A stretch of DNA of 64,000 bases, taken from the NCBI GenBank assembly GCA_951801245.1, contig CATOMC010000002.1, positions 124,001-188,000 of the forward strand, given 5' to 3'. This stretch comes from an uncultured Lachnospiraceae bacterium. GTDB lineage: Bacteria > Bacillota_A > Clostridia > Lachnospirales > Lachnospiraceae. Under the pieces are notes generated by a model. The model saw only the letters and a list, made by a program, of their open reading frames with translations. It did no database searches and was not told where the DNA came from. How positions within the stretch are numbered: the first letter of the stretch is position 1; every line of letters starts with the position of its first letter. A program made the position numbers and the translations under genes. Positions 36,403 to 43,995 of this stretch are shown piece by piece.

Positions 36403-36585
36403 AAAGGCTTTCCGGTTAAGGAAAGCCTTTTAGAAAAAGCTGTGTGCCAATGTCCGCTTTGCGGGCTAGATCACGGTAACAGTATATGCAGATATGGAAA
36501 AAGAGTTGCATAAAACAACTCTTTTCCTAGAAAAGCCTTACGGCCAATGTCCTTTGTGGGACTAGATAACGCATTTGTCTATATC
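36403..36585. repeat. Two tandem structured repeats (hairpin plus conserved tail)
   Basis: Unit A (about 36403-36497) is a hairpin AAAGGCTTTCC/GGAAAGCCTTT followed by TAGAAAAAGC and GCCAATGTCCGCTTTGCGGG, then CTAGATCACG. Unit B (about 36498-36585) is a hairpin AAAAGAGTTG/CAACTCTTTT followed by TAGAAAAGCC, GCCAATGTCCTTTGTGGGA and CTAGATAACG. Both hairpins can terminate on either strand, but the shared tails are more than a terminator needs. They may be a small RNA or a repeat linked to the neighbouring toxin gene. Confidence 0.65.
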
Positions 36586-36631
36586 TTAATTAAATTATAA
36601 CATTTTCCATGAGATAGTCAATATGGAAAAT

Positions 36632-37192
36632 TTACAGTTCCAAGTGATTTTTAAGCAGTTTTTCGACTGCGGCAAGGCATTCCGGCGTTAAACGTCCAAT
36701 CCGTTTGCCAAGTCGGGCTTTGTCTATGGTGGTGATATCTGTCACAATTATACGGGAAGGTTCTTTCTCCAGTTTTCCGTCTGCCAGTTCAGTGGCTGAA
36801 AGGCGTATCTGATAGTTGGGATTTATTTTTGTGCCGTCACCTTCAATGGGAAGGACGTTTACTTTCTCACTGTAAATATTGGCTTTTTTGTTCTGGATGA
36901 TGACAACAAGGTGGTTTCCGCACAGTTCACTGCCAACTCCTTCCGTGATGAATGCATTGTAGATTTCACCGCGATAAGGTTTGACGGGGTGGAATTTCTT
37001 TTCGTGAGATGAACGAAGTTTCCGGTTTTCAATAGAATTATGGTGCATCCGGCACTGCTCAGGTATGTACTGCAGGTAAGAGATGGCTTTGCTGACGGAA
37101 ATGTGTTTGAGGCTTGTAAGGATGCCCTGAAATATGGAAGTCAGCGAAGACTTGTCACGGTCGTTTAAGTTGTTTAAAGAATTATAGTTCAT
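36632..37192 (-). CDS. PemK/MazF-family toxin with N-terminal extension, no antitoxin seen
   Basis: This 186-residue protein's last 115 residues match PemK/MazF endoribonucleases: YRGEIYNAFITEGVGSELCG, HLVVIIQNKKAN, KVNVLPIEG and TDITTIDKARLGKRIGRL. The first 70 residues (LNDRDKSSLTSIFQGILTSL) are an unknown helical extension. The start at 37192 has AGAGGCG upstream. No MazE-like gene lies next to it, so it is an orphan or its antitoxin is unusual. It is the first minus-strand gene inside the plus-strand polysaccharide locus, flanked by structured repeats. Confidence 0.82.
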   Translation of the reverse strand: MNYNSLNNLNDRDKSSLTSIFQGILTSLKHISVSKAISYLQYIPEQCRMHHNSIENRKLRSSHEKKFHPVKPYRGEIYNAFITEGVGSELCGNHLVVIIQNKKANIYSEKVNVLPIEGDGTKINPNYQIRLSATELADGKLEKEPSRIIVTDITTIDKARLGKRIGRLTPECLAAVEKLLKNHLEL

Positions 37193-37315
37193 ATGCGCCT
37201 CTACTTGTTTTTCATAGATAGAGGATAGCATATTATGTCGAAAATTGCAATGAAAAGGATGCGAAAATGAGAATTAAAGGTCTGTTTGGTATCACTGGAA
37301 ATGAAAGGGTAACAG

Positions 37316-38773
37316 ATGAAAAAGAATAGAATCGGCATGTATGTCAGTATATTAGTGTACCTATATTTAGCCCTGCCTGCAATAATCTTTCTGGCCGGGT
37401 GGCTGAAATGGTACCTGGCTCTTCCTTTTGGAATGTTAGCGGCGTATGCCTGTGTCAAAGGATTTTCGGATTCCATACAGGATCAATGTCTGATCCTAGA
37501 CAGCCTTACCCCTGCAGATTGCAAAACATTCTTAAAAGCGCTATTATGGATCACATTATGGGTATACATTTCAGGCATCGGGGGCTGGTGTTACCAGAAT
37601 AGTGACCACGAGGCCAGAAATGCAATATTCCGCGCACTGGTGGAATATGACTGGCCGGTGGTCTCTTATGATGGAACCAGGGGGCTTATTTATTACATAG
37701 GTTTCTGGCTCCCGGCGGCCTGTGTGGGGAAGATTTTTGGCCTGGAGGCGGGATATGCGGCGCAGGTGATCTGGGCAGTGCTGGGGATTTTTATGGTCTA
37801 CTATCTGATCTGTGTATACCGTAGGAAAGTGGATTTGCTGCCGGTTGCATTTCTTATCTTTTTCAGCGGCCTCGACTATGCCGGGACATGGTTATTGGGA
37901 GAGGAAGGGATTGATCTGCAGCTTGCCCTGCATCTTGAATGGTGGGCATATGACATGCAGTACACTTCCATGACAGCACAGTTATTCTGGGTGTTTAATC
38001 AGGCGATACCGGCATGGGTTGCGACGGCTCTGATTCTGACACAGAAGAACTGTAAGAATATGCTGTTTATTTTATCGCTTATCATGCTCACATCGACAAT
38101 CCCGTTTGTGGGATTGATCCCGATTGTTATTTATTTTTATGGTGAGCGCGTGAAAAAGGACAGAAGCTTTTGGCGGGAAATCTTTACGGTACAGAATATC
38201 ATAGGGGTTGTGGTGATAGGAGGCTGTGTATTTCTTTATCTGATCGGGAATATGTCAGGTGCAGTGATCAGACCGGAGGAGGCTGTGTCTGCAGCGGTTG
38301 AGCCTGCCGCGCGGTGTTTGAGGTATCTTTTGTTTTATGGCTTGGAATTTGGCATTTATTTATATTTCATATCCAAATACCATAGAAAAGATACTTTGCT
38401 GTATTTGATCACGGTTATTCTGATCATATGCCCTTTTATCAAAGTTGGGTATGGGTATGATTTCTGCATGCGGGCATCCGTACCGGCGCTTTTCATTCTG
38501 ATGCTGATGTGTATGGAAACATTAGAGCGGATACGCCTGGATGGCAGGAAATATTTGTTGGCAGGGTACTGTACCGTACTGCTGATCGGAGCGATAACAC
38601 CGTTTAATGAAATCCACAGGTCAGTCAGGGAAACGTTCTGGCGGGCTACCTATGGAGAATCGGTCCGGTACCCGGAATACAACATCGAAAATAGGCTGCT
38701 GTATGGAAAGAATTTTTCGGGTGAGGTTGCGGGAAATATTTTTTATAAATATTTGGCAAATTATAAAGAATGA
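37316..38773 (+). CDS. Polytopic membrane protein, possible GT-C glycosyltransferase
   Basis: This 485-residue protein has about ten membrane helices. A long loop after the third to fourth helix contains WCYQNSDHEARNAIFRALVE and DWPVVSYDGTRGLIYYIGFW. The acidic DHE group is placed like the catalytic acid of GT-C enzymes. I do not recognise a named family. It may transfer a lipid-linked sugar or act as polymerase. It follows the toxin gene divergently and ends before a terminator-like hairpin at 38819. Confidence 0.68.
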   Translation: MKKNRIGMYVSILVYLYLALPAIIFLAGWLKWYLALPFGMLAAYACVKGFSDSIQDQCLILDSLTPADCKTFLKALLWITLWVYISGIGGWCYQNSDHEARNAIFRALVEYDWPVVSYDGTRGLIYYIGFWLPAACVGKIFGLEAGYAAQVIWAVLGIFMVYYLICVYRRKVDLLPVAFLIFFSGLDYAGTWLLGEEGIDLQLALHLEWWAYDMQYTSMTAQLFWVFNQAIPAWVATALILTQKNCKNMLFILSLIMLTSTIPFVGLIPIVIYFYGERVKKDRSFWREIFTVQNIIGVVVIGGCVFLYLIGNMSGAVIRPEEAVSAAVEPAARCLRYLLFYGLEFGIYLYFISKYHRKDTLLYLITVILIICPFIKVGYGYDFCMRASVPALFILMLMCMETLERIRLDGRKYLLAGYCTVLLIGAITPFNEIHRSVRETFWRATYGESVRYPEYNIENRLLYGKNFSGEVAGNIFYKYLANYKE

Positions 38774-38818
38774 ACAGCAACACAGGCAACGGAACATGAA
38801 GATGCATGTGTGAAAAAA

Positions 38819-38855
38819 CAGGGGCAAAAAGTATAGGCTATACTTATTTGTCCCT
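38819..38855. terminator. Bidirectional intrinsic terminator
   Basis: CAGGGGCAAAAAGTATAG pairs with CTATACTTATTTGTCCCTG with one small bulge, followed by CTTTTATG. It lies between the convergent membrane protein gene and the XRE regulator gene and can serve both. Confidence 0.75.
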
Positions 38856-38893
38856 GCTTTTATGTTATAAGAAATTGAAACCGCATAAACCAT

Positions 38894-39262
38894 TTAAAGA
38901 GAATGCGAAGTATTCTCTGAATCGTTACTGCCGGGTGATGATTTTCTGTTTACAATTACCTCTATAATAGAAAGAATCATGCTGCGCTCATCGGGTGAAG
39001 CAAGATTCCATAAGAATAACAGTTTTTTCTCGTTGTCGTTTGCCTCCTGTTCTATTGACGGTCCATAAAGAAGAGAGTCGATCGTCACATGGAAGCAATT
39101 AGCCAGCATTGCAAGTTTTTCTAAAGTAACGGAGCGTTCTCCACGTTCAATGAAACCAATGTAAGTAGTTGACACATCTATATATTCCGCGATTTGTTCC
39201 TGCGTCATGCCAATACGCATCCGTTCTTTACGGATGCGTTCTCCAAGTATTTTTCTGTCCAT
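38894..39262 (-). CDS. XRE-family transcriptional regulator
   Basis: This 122-residue protein has an N-terminal helix-turn-helix (ERIRKERMRIGMTQEQIAEYI, then VSTTYIGFIERGERSVTLEKL) and a C-terminal part (LLFLWNLASPDERSMILSII) like other Firmicutes XRE regulators. It is transcribed away from copy 2 of the secreted-protein gene, and the shared upstream region holds the AACT-N3-AGTT palindromes. It is therefore the best candidate to bind these operators and the identical-looking ones at 11941. This is inference from position and motif. Confidence 0.88.
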   Translation of the reverse strand: MDRKILGERIRKERMRIGMTQEQIAEYIDVSTTYIGFIERGERSVTLEKLAMLANCFHVTIDSLLYGPSIEQEANDNEKKLLFLWNLASPDERSMILSIIEVIVNRKSSPGSNDSENTSHSL

Positions 39263-39362
39263 ATATTCTCCTGTTATAAGTCTGTTATCGTTCCGCTTTT
39301 GGCTGTCCTTCTACGTAAATATTACATCTACAGTTTACCCGTATCAGAATCAGAAAATAACT

Positions 39363-39424
39363 AACTATCAGTTATAGATAAAGAATAACTATCAGTTGCA
39401 ATGAAAAGAGGAAGGTGATATAAT
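39363..39424 (+). promoter_or_regulatory. Promoter with paired palindromic operators, copy 2
   Basis: AACTATCAGTT occurs at 39363-39373 and 39387-39397, 24 bp apart start to start. The second overlaps the -35 box TTGCAA (39396-39401). A 17-base spacer leads to a consensus -10 TATAAT (39419-39424). The arrangement matches copy 1 at 11941-12003, although the leaders after the -10 boxes differ. A repressor bound to the second site would block RNA polymerase. Confidence 0.82.
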
Positions 39425-39472
39425 CAAAGCTGTAAAATTTATTACTTTATTAATGAAGGAGGATAACATCCA

Positions 39473-40192
39473 ATGAAAATGAAAAGCGTTAAAAGGATTT
39501 TAGTAACGGCACTCGTTACGACAATGCTTGTTGGTACTGTCTTTACGACACAGGCAGCAGGCGGCTCTGGCGGCAGCAGCGGATCTTCAGGATCCTCAAG
39601 TTCTTCCAGCAGTGAATCGGAAGATGAGGATAAGAAGGAAGAGGCAGTCGTAGAATCTGCAGATGTATTTGAAAGCGTACCTGTGATGCAGGAATACGTA
39701 ACAAAACTCTCTGCTGACAGTGCAGTGACAGTCGGCGGCACAAGATTAGCGAGCACCATCGCAGGTGCAACGGTTGTCAAGAGCCTTCAGGGCGTGGCCG
39801 TGACCACACCCCTGGCAGACATCAAGGCAAGTCTGGGCCTTACGGGCAGCCAGAAGCCTTATGTGATTGCATATGACATCAGCGAGAAGAAGAGTCCCCT
39901 TGCCATGAACTGCATCAATGCGGCAATCCAGGCAGCAGGCGGCACATATGTTACCGCGATCAACGTAGACCTTTGCGCCATGGACAATGGCAGGATCATC
40001 ACACTGGCGAACGGCAGCGCTGCGATGTCAGCAGGCCTTCCCAAGACGGCTGATTTGTCCAAAACATATTATGTAGTATGTGTACAGCCGGGAGGAGCGA
40101 TCACGATCTTACAAGATCAGGATACCAATCCTGCAACCGTTACCTTTGAGATCAAAGCAGGTCTGGCAGCTTATGCAATAGCAGCTCAGTAA
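39473..40192 (+). CDS. Secreted Gly/Ser-rich protein of unknown function, copy 2
   Basis: This 239-residue protein differs from copy 1 (12075-12794) at about four residues (V3M, A to V in SVPxMQEY, I to L in GGTRxAS, S to N in LAMxCIN). It has the same signal peptide, Gly/Ser-acidic linker and C-terminal domain of unknown function. It sits behind the same type of operator promoter, divergent from an XRE gene. It is followed by an SH3-domain protein gene and rfbF in the same direction, which may be read from this promoter. Confidence 0.85.
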   Translation: MKMKSVKRILVTALVTTMLVGTVFTTQAAGGSGGSSGSSGSSSSSSSESEDEDKKEEAVVESADVFESVPVMQEYVTKLSADSAVTVGGTRLASTIAGATVVKSLQGVAVTTPLADIKASLGLTGSQKPYVIAYDISEKKSPLAMNCINAAIQAAGGTYVTAINVDLCAMDNGRIITLANGSAAMSAGLPKTADLSKTYYVVCVQPGGAITILQDQDTNPATVTFEIKAGLAAYAIAAQ

Positions 40193-40228
40193 AATACGGC
40201 AAAACGAAGCTATGATACACAGCAAGGA

Positions 40229-40262
40229 GGGGCAAGACAGACCGGTTCTGCTTGTCCCCTTT
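40229..40262 (+). terminator. Hairpin after secreted-protein gene, copy 2
   Basis: GGGGCAAGACAGA pairs with TCTGCTTGTCCCC with one bulge, then a short TTT follows. It has the same position and sequence as the element at 12832-12866 and is a weak terminator or attenuator. Confidence 0.55.
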
Positions 40263-40309
40263 GCAAATGAAGGGGAATTAGAGCGGTCTGCAGGAAAGAG
40301 GAGAAAGAA

Positions 40310-40798
40310 ATGAAAACAATGAGAAAATGCGGTCCGGGTGTGTTACTTGCATGCATGTTGTTTGTGATGGCAGGCATCGGTGTACAAGCACAGGAAGAGC
40401 AATTCACTGCGGGGACAGTCTGGGGTGTAACAGGAGATACAGAAGTAAAAGAGACAGCGGATGATACCGCAAAGACAGTTGGCGAGATAGAGGACGGAAC
40501 TGCAGTTCTGGTGACGGAAGATGCGAAAGAGGGCTGGTGCAGGATACAGAACCAGTCTGTCACGGGATACATTCCCGTAGAAGCGCTGCAGATATATCAG
40601 GCAGTGTCGGCAGAGGAACTGACCAGGGAATTCGTGGATCAGGAGCAGGTGAGTACCACGGGTATCGAAGAATATGAGCAGGCTATGAAAGAAAAAAGGA
40701 CAGCTACCATATGGGGCGTCATCATTGGTGTGCTTGTCGTGGCGATCTTTGCAGTGGGAATTATATCAGCTTTAAAAGGCAATAGACAGAAGGATTAA
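40310..40798 (+). CDS. Membrane-anchored SH3-like domain protein
   Basis: This 162-residue protein has a signal peptide (LLACMLFVMAGIGVQAQ), an SH3b-like domain (EVKETADDTAKTVGEIEDGT; GWCRIQNQSVTGYIP) and a C-terminal membrane helix (ATIWGVIIGVLVVAIFAVGII) with a short charged tail. The SH3b fold points to wall binding at the outer membrane face. AGAGGAGAAAG precedes the ATG. It lies between secreted-protein copy 2 and rfbF; its role in polysaccharide display is only a guess. Confidence 0.75.
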   Translation: MKTMRKCGPGVLLACMLFVMAGIGVQAQEEQFTAGTVWGVTGDTEVKETADDTAKTVGEIEDGTAVLVTEDAKEGWCRIQNQSVTGYIPVEALQIYQAVSAEELTREFVDQEQVSTTGIEEYEQAMKEKRTATIWGVIIGVLVVAIFAVGIISALKGNRQKD

Positions 40799-40860
40799 AA
40801 AGGTGAGCCAAAATCGCAAGATCAAGGCGGCAATGATTCAAATACAGAGGTGATAAAACA

Positions 40861-41637
40861 GTGAAAGTAGTGATTCTGGCTGGCGGATTTGGGACTCGTA
40901 TCAGTGAAGAGAGTCATTTAAAGCCCAAACCTATGATTGAGATCGGGGAGAAGCCTGTTCTATGGCATATCATGAAGCTGTATAGCTTCTACGGATATAA
41001 CGATTTCATCATCTGCGCCGGTTATAAGCAGCATGTCATTAAAGAATGGTTTGCAGATTATTATCTATATAATACGGATGTTACCTTCGATCTTAAGTCC
41101 AATGCCATGGAAGTCCATTCTAATTATTCGGAACCCTGGAGAGTAACGGTGGTGGATACGGGACTGCATACCATGACGGGAGGCAGAATAAGACGGGTAA
41201 GAAAATATATAGGAGACGAGCCGTTCATGCTTACTTATGGCGACGGCGTGTCTGATGTGGATATCGCTGAACTGGTGAAATTTCATAAAAGCCATGGTAA
41301 ATGTTGTACAATCACGGCTACCAACGTAGGGCAGAGGTTCGGTGTATTAGAAATCGGTGAAGAGAATGATGTCTGCGGTTTCAGGGAGAAGAGCGATTCT
41401 GACAGCAGTATGATCAATGCCGGGTTCATGGTCTGTAACCCGGAGATATTCGATTATCTGGAAGATGATGATACCATCTTGGAACAGACGACATTGGGGA
41501 GTCTGGCCAGCAATGGACAGCTTATGTCCTATAAGCATGAAGGATTCTGGAAATGCATGGATACTGTGCGTGAAAAGGCAAGGCTGGAACAATTATGGCA
41601 AAGCGGGGAGGCACCCTGGAAAGTATGGGCTGAATAA
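40861..41637 (+). CDS. rfbF: Glucose-1-phosphate cytidylyltransferase (DdhA/RfbF)
   Basis: This enzyme makes CDP-glucose from glucose-1-phosphate and CTP, the first step to CDP-3,6-dideoxyhexoses. The 258-residue protein has VVILAGGFGTRISEESHLKP at the N-terminus, the lysine region KPKPMIEIGEKPVLWHIM, YGDGVSDVDI near 118 and HEGFWKCMDTVREK near the end, all typical of RfbF. Translation starts at GTG 40861 after GAGGTGA. It supplies RfbG and RfbH, encoded 8-10 kb upstream, and is split from them by the toxin, regulator and duplicated gene. Confidence 0.95.
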   Translation: MKVVILAGGFGTRISEESHLKPKPMIEIGEKPVLWHIMKLYSFYGYNDFIICAGYKQHVIKEWFADYYLYNTDVTFDLKSNAMEVHSNYSEPWRVTVVDTGLHTMTGGRIRRVRKYIGDEPFMLTYGDGVSDVDIAELVKFHKSHGKCCTITATNVGQRFGVLEIGEENDVCGFREKSDSDSSMINAGFMVCNPEIFDYLEDDDTILEQTTLGSLASNGQLMSYKHEGFWKCMDTVREKARLEQLWQSGEAPWKVWAE

Positions 41638-41661
41638 ATTGCTACAAAAGGAGAGGCTGAT

Positions 41662-42063
41662 ATGGAAAACAGACAATCATTACCGGAATACCTGAAACAT
41701 CTGCGTAAATTACGAGGCTATAAACAAAAAGATATAGCGTCATGGTTACATATTTCCAGACAGACCTATTCTCATTACGAAACGGGACGAATCAAACCAT
41801 CCGTCACCGTCTTGTATAACATCGCACAGGTTTACGGCATTTCCGTTGACAGTATATTAAAGAGGATGGGAATTGCCGAAACGGATTCGAAAGAAGAGGA
41901 AACGGCAGGTCAGGATACACTGCTTGAGAGTGAGAACTTTTCGGAGCAGCAATTCTTTGCAAACCTCTATGGCTTGAGTGAAAAGAATAGAAAAGATGTC
42001 TTCTCTATTATGTGGGGAATCGTGCAGGCGAAGAAAAGGCAGGAGGAAACAGACATACATTAA
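41662..42063 (+). CDS. XRE-family transcriptional regulator
   Basis: This 133-residue protein's N-terminal helix-turn-helix is LKHLRKLRGYKQKDIASWLH, then ISRQTYSHYETGRIKPSVTVL. The C-terminal region FANLYGLSEKNRKDVFSIMW resembles that of the XRE protein at 38894-39262, so both may belong to one regulator subfamily. A good AAAGGAGAGG lies upstream. It follows rfbF by 24 bases and is likely co-transcribed with it, which suggests feedback control of the locus. Confidence 0.86.
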   Translation: MENRQSLPEYLKHLRKLRGYKQKDIASWLHISRQTYSHYETGRIKPSVTVLYNIAQVYGISVDSILKRMGIAETDSKEEETAGQDTLLESENFSEQQFFANLYGLSEKNRKDVFSIMWGIVQAKKRQEETDIH

Positions 42064-42094
42064 GCGGGCTAAGATATTTAAGAAGCCCGCTTTT
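42062..42094 (+). terminator. Intrinsic terminator closing the polysaccharide locus
   Basis: AAGCGGGCT pairs with AGCCCGCTT around a 13-base loop and is followed by TTTT. It begins at the stop codon of the XRE gene and separates the locus from thrC. Confidence 0.85.
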
Positions 42095-42183
42095 GACTGT
42101 CCTCTTTATGAATCTCATTTTGCTGTACGAAAATTTTTTGGATGATGCGGCATATTGAATTATATTGAGTATTCACAAATATA

Positions 42184-42212
42184 TTGTTTTTTCTATATGA
42201 GTTTGTTATACT
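42184..42212 (+). promoter_or_regulatory. Predicted sigma-A promoter of thrC
   Basis: TTGTTT (42184-42189), a 17-base spacer and TATACT (42207-42212) lie about 80 bases before the thrC start. I see no threonine leader peptide or T-box in the remaining leader. Confidence 0.6.
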
Positions 42213-42292
42213 TTGATTGGAATTGCATAATGTTTTGAAGTGACAAAAAGCCCGAAGCCCATAAACATAAACAAGAAAGGCATGGTCATAAT

Positions 42293-43783
42293 ATGGAAGT
42301 ATTATACAGCAGTACAAGAGACAGCAGCAAGAAAGTTACGGCATCCCAGGCAATCTTAAAAGGATTATCAGAAGACGGCGGCCTGTTTGTGCCAGATCAT
42401 ATCCCGGCCCTTACCTGTTCTATGAAGGATCTCACAGACAAAAACTATCAGGAGACAGCCTATGAGGTCATGAGGATGTTCTTCACGGACTTTACCGAGG
42501 AAGAATTGAAGGGCTGCATCGCGCGTGCATATGATTCCAAATTTGATACGGAAGTAATCGCACCTCTTGTGGAGGCAGAGGGTACCTATTATCTGGAACT
42601 TTTCCATGGCGCGACCATCGCTTTTAAGGATATGGCGCTTTCTATCCTGCCGCATCTAATGATCACTTCTGCGAAGAAGAATCATGTGGAGAATGAGATT
42701 GTCATCCTCACAGCCACTTCCGGGGATACGGGCAAGGCAGCGTTAGCCGGTTTCGCAGGTGTTGAGGGTACTAAGATTATCGTGTTTTATCCCAAGAACG
42801 GCGTTAGTCCCATTCAGGAGAAACAGATGGTGACCCAGAAGGGGGATAACACTTTTGTGGTTGCGATTTATGGCAATTTTGATGATGCCCAGACCGGTGT
42901 GAAAACACTTTTTAATGACAGACAACTGGCTGAGGAGATGGCAACGCACGGCGTGCAGTTTTCTTCCGCCAATTCTATTAATATCGGCCGTCTGATCCCA
43001 CAGGTGGTCTATTATGTGTATGCTTATGCGCAGCTATTGAAGGAAGATAAGATTCAGGAGGGCGAGCAGATCAATGTGGTAGTTCCCACAGGTAATTTTG
43101 GCAATATTTTGGCTGCATTTTATGCGAAAAATATGGGTGTGCCGATCCATAAACTGATCTGTGCTTCCAATGAAAATAAAGTGCTCTATGATTTCTTCCG
43201 GACAGGAGAGTATGACAGGAATCGGGAATTTAAACTGACCAGTTCTCCTTCCATGGATATTTTGATTTCCAGTAATTTAGAGCGTCTGATCTATCGGATC
43301 GCAGGCAGTGACGCACAGAAGAATGCCGCGTTGATGAAGGCTTTGTCCGAGGAGGGCAGCTATCAGATTACAGCGCAGATGAGAGAACAGCTTGCAGATT
43401 TTTATGGCAATTTTGCGGATGAAAAGGAGACGGCTGACAGGATCAGGCAGATGTATGAGAGTACCGGTTATGTGCTGGATACCCATACGGCAGTGGCGAG
43501 TGCAGTATATCAGAAGTATGTGGCGGACACAAAGGATACCACAAAGACAGTGATCGCTTCCACAGCAAGTCCGTTCAAGTTTACCAGAAGCGTGATGAAT
43601 GCCATCGACCATACTTATGATACCATGTCTGACTTTGAACTGGTGGATGAACTTTCAAAGATTGGTAATGTGGATGTGCCGAAAGCGATCGAGGAAATCA
43701 GGACGGCACCGGTGGTGCATGATACTGTGTGTGATAAGACAGAAATGAAAGCGGTTGTGAAAAGAGTCCTTGGAATCGGTTAA
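42293..43783 (+). CDS. thrC: Threonine synthase
   Basis: This enzyme converts O-phosphohomoserine to threonine with PLP. The 496-residue length fits the long bacterial form. Signatures are KVTASQAILKGLSEDGGLFV at the start, the PLP-lysine motif HGATIAFKDMALS near 105 and TATSGDTGKAALAGF near 140. AAGAAAGG precedes the ATG. It stands as a single gene with its own promoter and a strong terminator at 43824, unrelated to the polysaccharide genes. Confidence 0.95.
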   Translation: MEVLYSSTRDSSKKVTASQAILKGLSEDGGLFVPDHIPALTCSMKDLTDKNYQETAYEVMRMFFTDFTEEELKGCIARAYDSKFDTEVIAPLVEAEGTYYLELFHGATIAFKDMALSILPHLMITSAKKNHVENEIVILTATSGDTGKAALAGFAGVEGTKIIVFYPKNGVSPIQEKQMVTQKGDNTFVVAIYGNFDDAQTGVKTLFNDRQLAEEMATHGVQFSSANSINIGRLIPQVVYYVYAYAQLLKEDKIQEGEQINVVVPTGNFGNILAAFYAKNMGVPIHKLICASNENKVLYDFFRTGEYDRNREFKLTSSPSMDILISSNLERLIYRIAGSDAQKNAALMKALSEEGSYQITAQMREQLADFYGNFADEKETADRIRQMYESTGYVLDTHTAVASAVYQKYVADTKDTTKTVIASTASPFKFTRSVMNAIDHTYDTMSDFELVDELSKIGNVDVPKAIEEIRTAPVVHDTVCDKTEMKAVVKRVLGIG

Positions 43784-43823
43784 GAAAGAGCGTTTATAAG
43801 GATATGTTGATAACATAAAATAT

Positions 43824-43872
43824 AAAAGAGTAAGAGAGATGCTGCACAAAACAGTATCTCTCTTACTCTTTT
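43824..43872. terminator. Strong bidirectional terminator after thrC
   Basis: Perfect 17-bp arms AAAAGAGTAAGAGAGAT and ATCTCTCTTACTCTTTT surround a 15-base loop that can add a short CTG/CAG stem. A and T runs at both ends make it active in both directions. Confidence 0.9.
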
Positions 43873-43995
43873 ATTATACCACAAAAACCGCGTTTTCTCA
43901 AGACTTGTATTGTACTTTGCCACAACGTATACTAAGGCAGTGTCACTTTTTGGACTTATCGGCAGTGCAGAGACTGCACAGGGAGGGAATGGCGT

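Larger units (their letters stand above)
39453..40274 (+). repeat. Long direct repeat, copy 2
   Basis: This is a near-identical direct copy of 12055-12876, covering ribosome binding site, gene and downstream hairpin. Recombination between the copies would remove about 27.4 kb, or duplicate it, leaving one intact gene at the junction. Confidence 0.9.

Noticed and set aside
36403..37192. Type III (ToxIN-like) toxin-antitoxin system
   Set aside because: The toxin is PemK/MazF-like rather than ToxN-like, and the repeats are downstream of it on its own strand, whereas type III RNA repeats lie upstream. Only two units are present.
12055..40274. Composite transposon bounded by insertion sequences
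   Set aside because: The flanking copies encode a secreted protein with a signal peptide, not a transposase, and I saw no terminal inverted repeats or target duplications.
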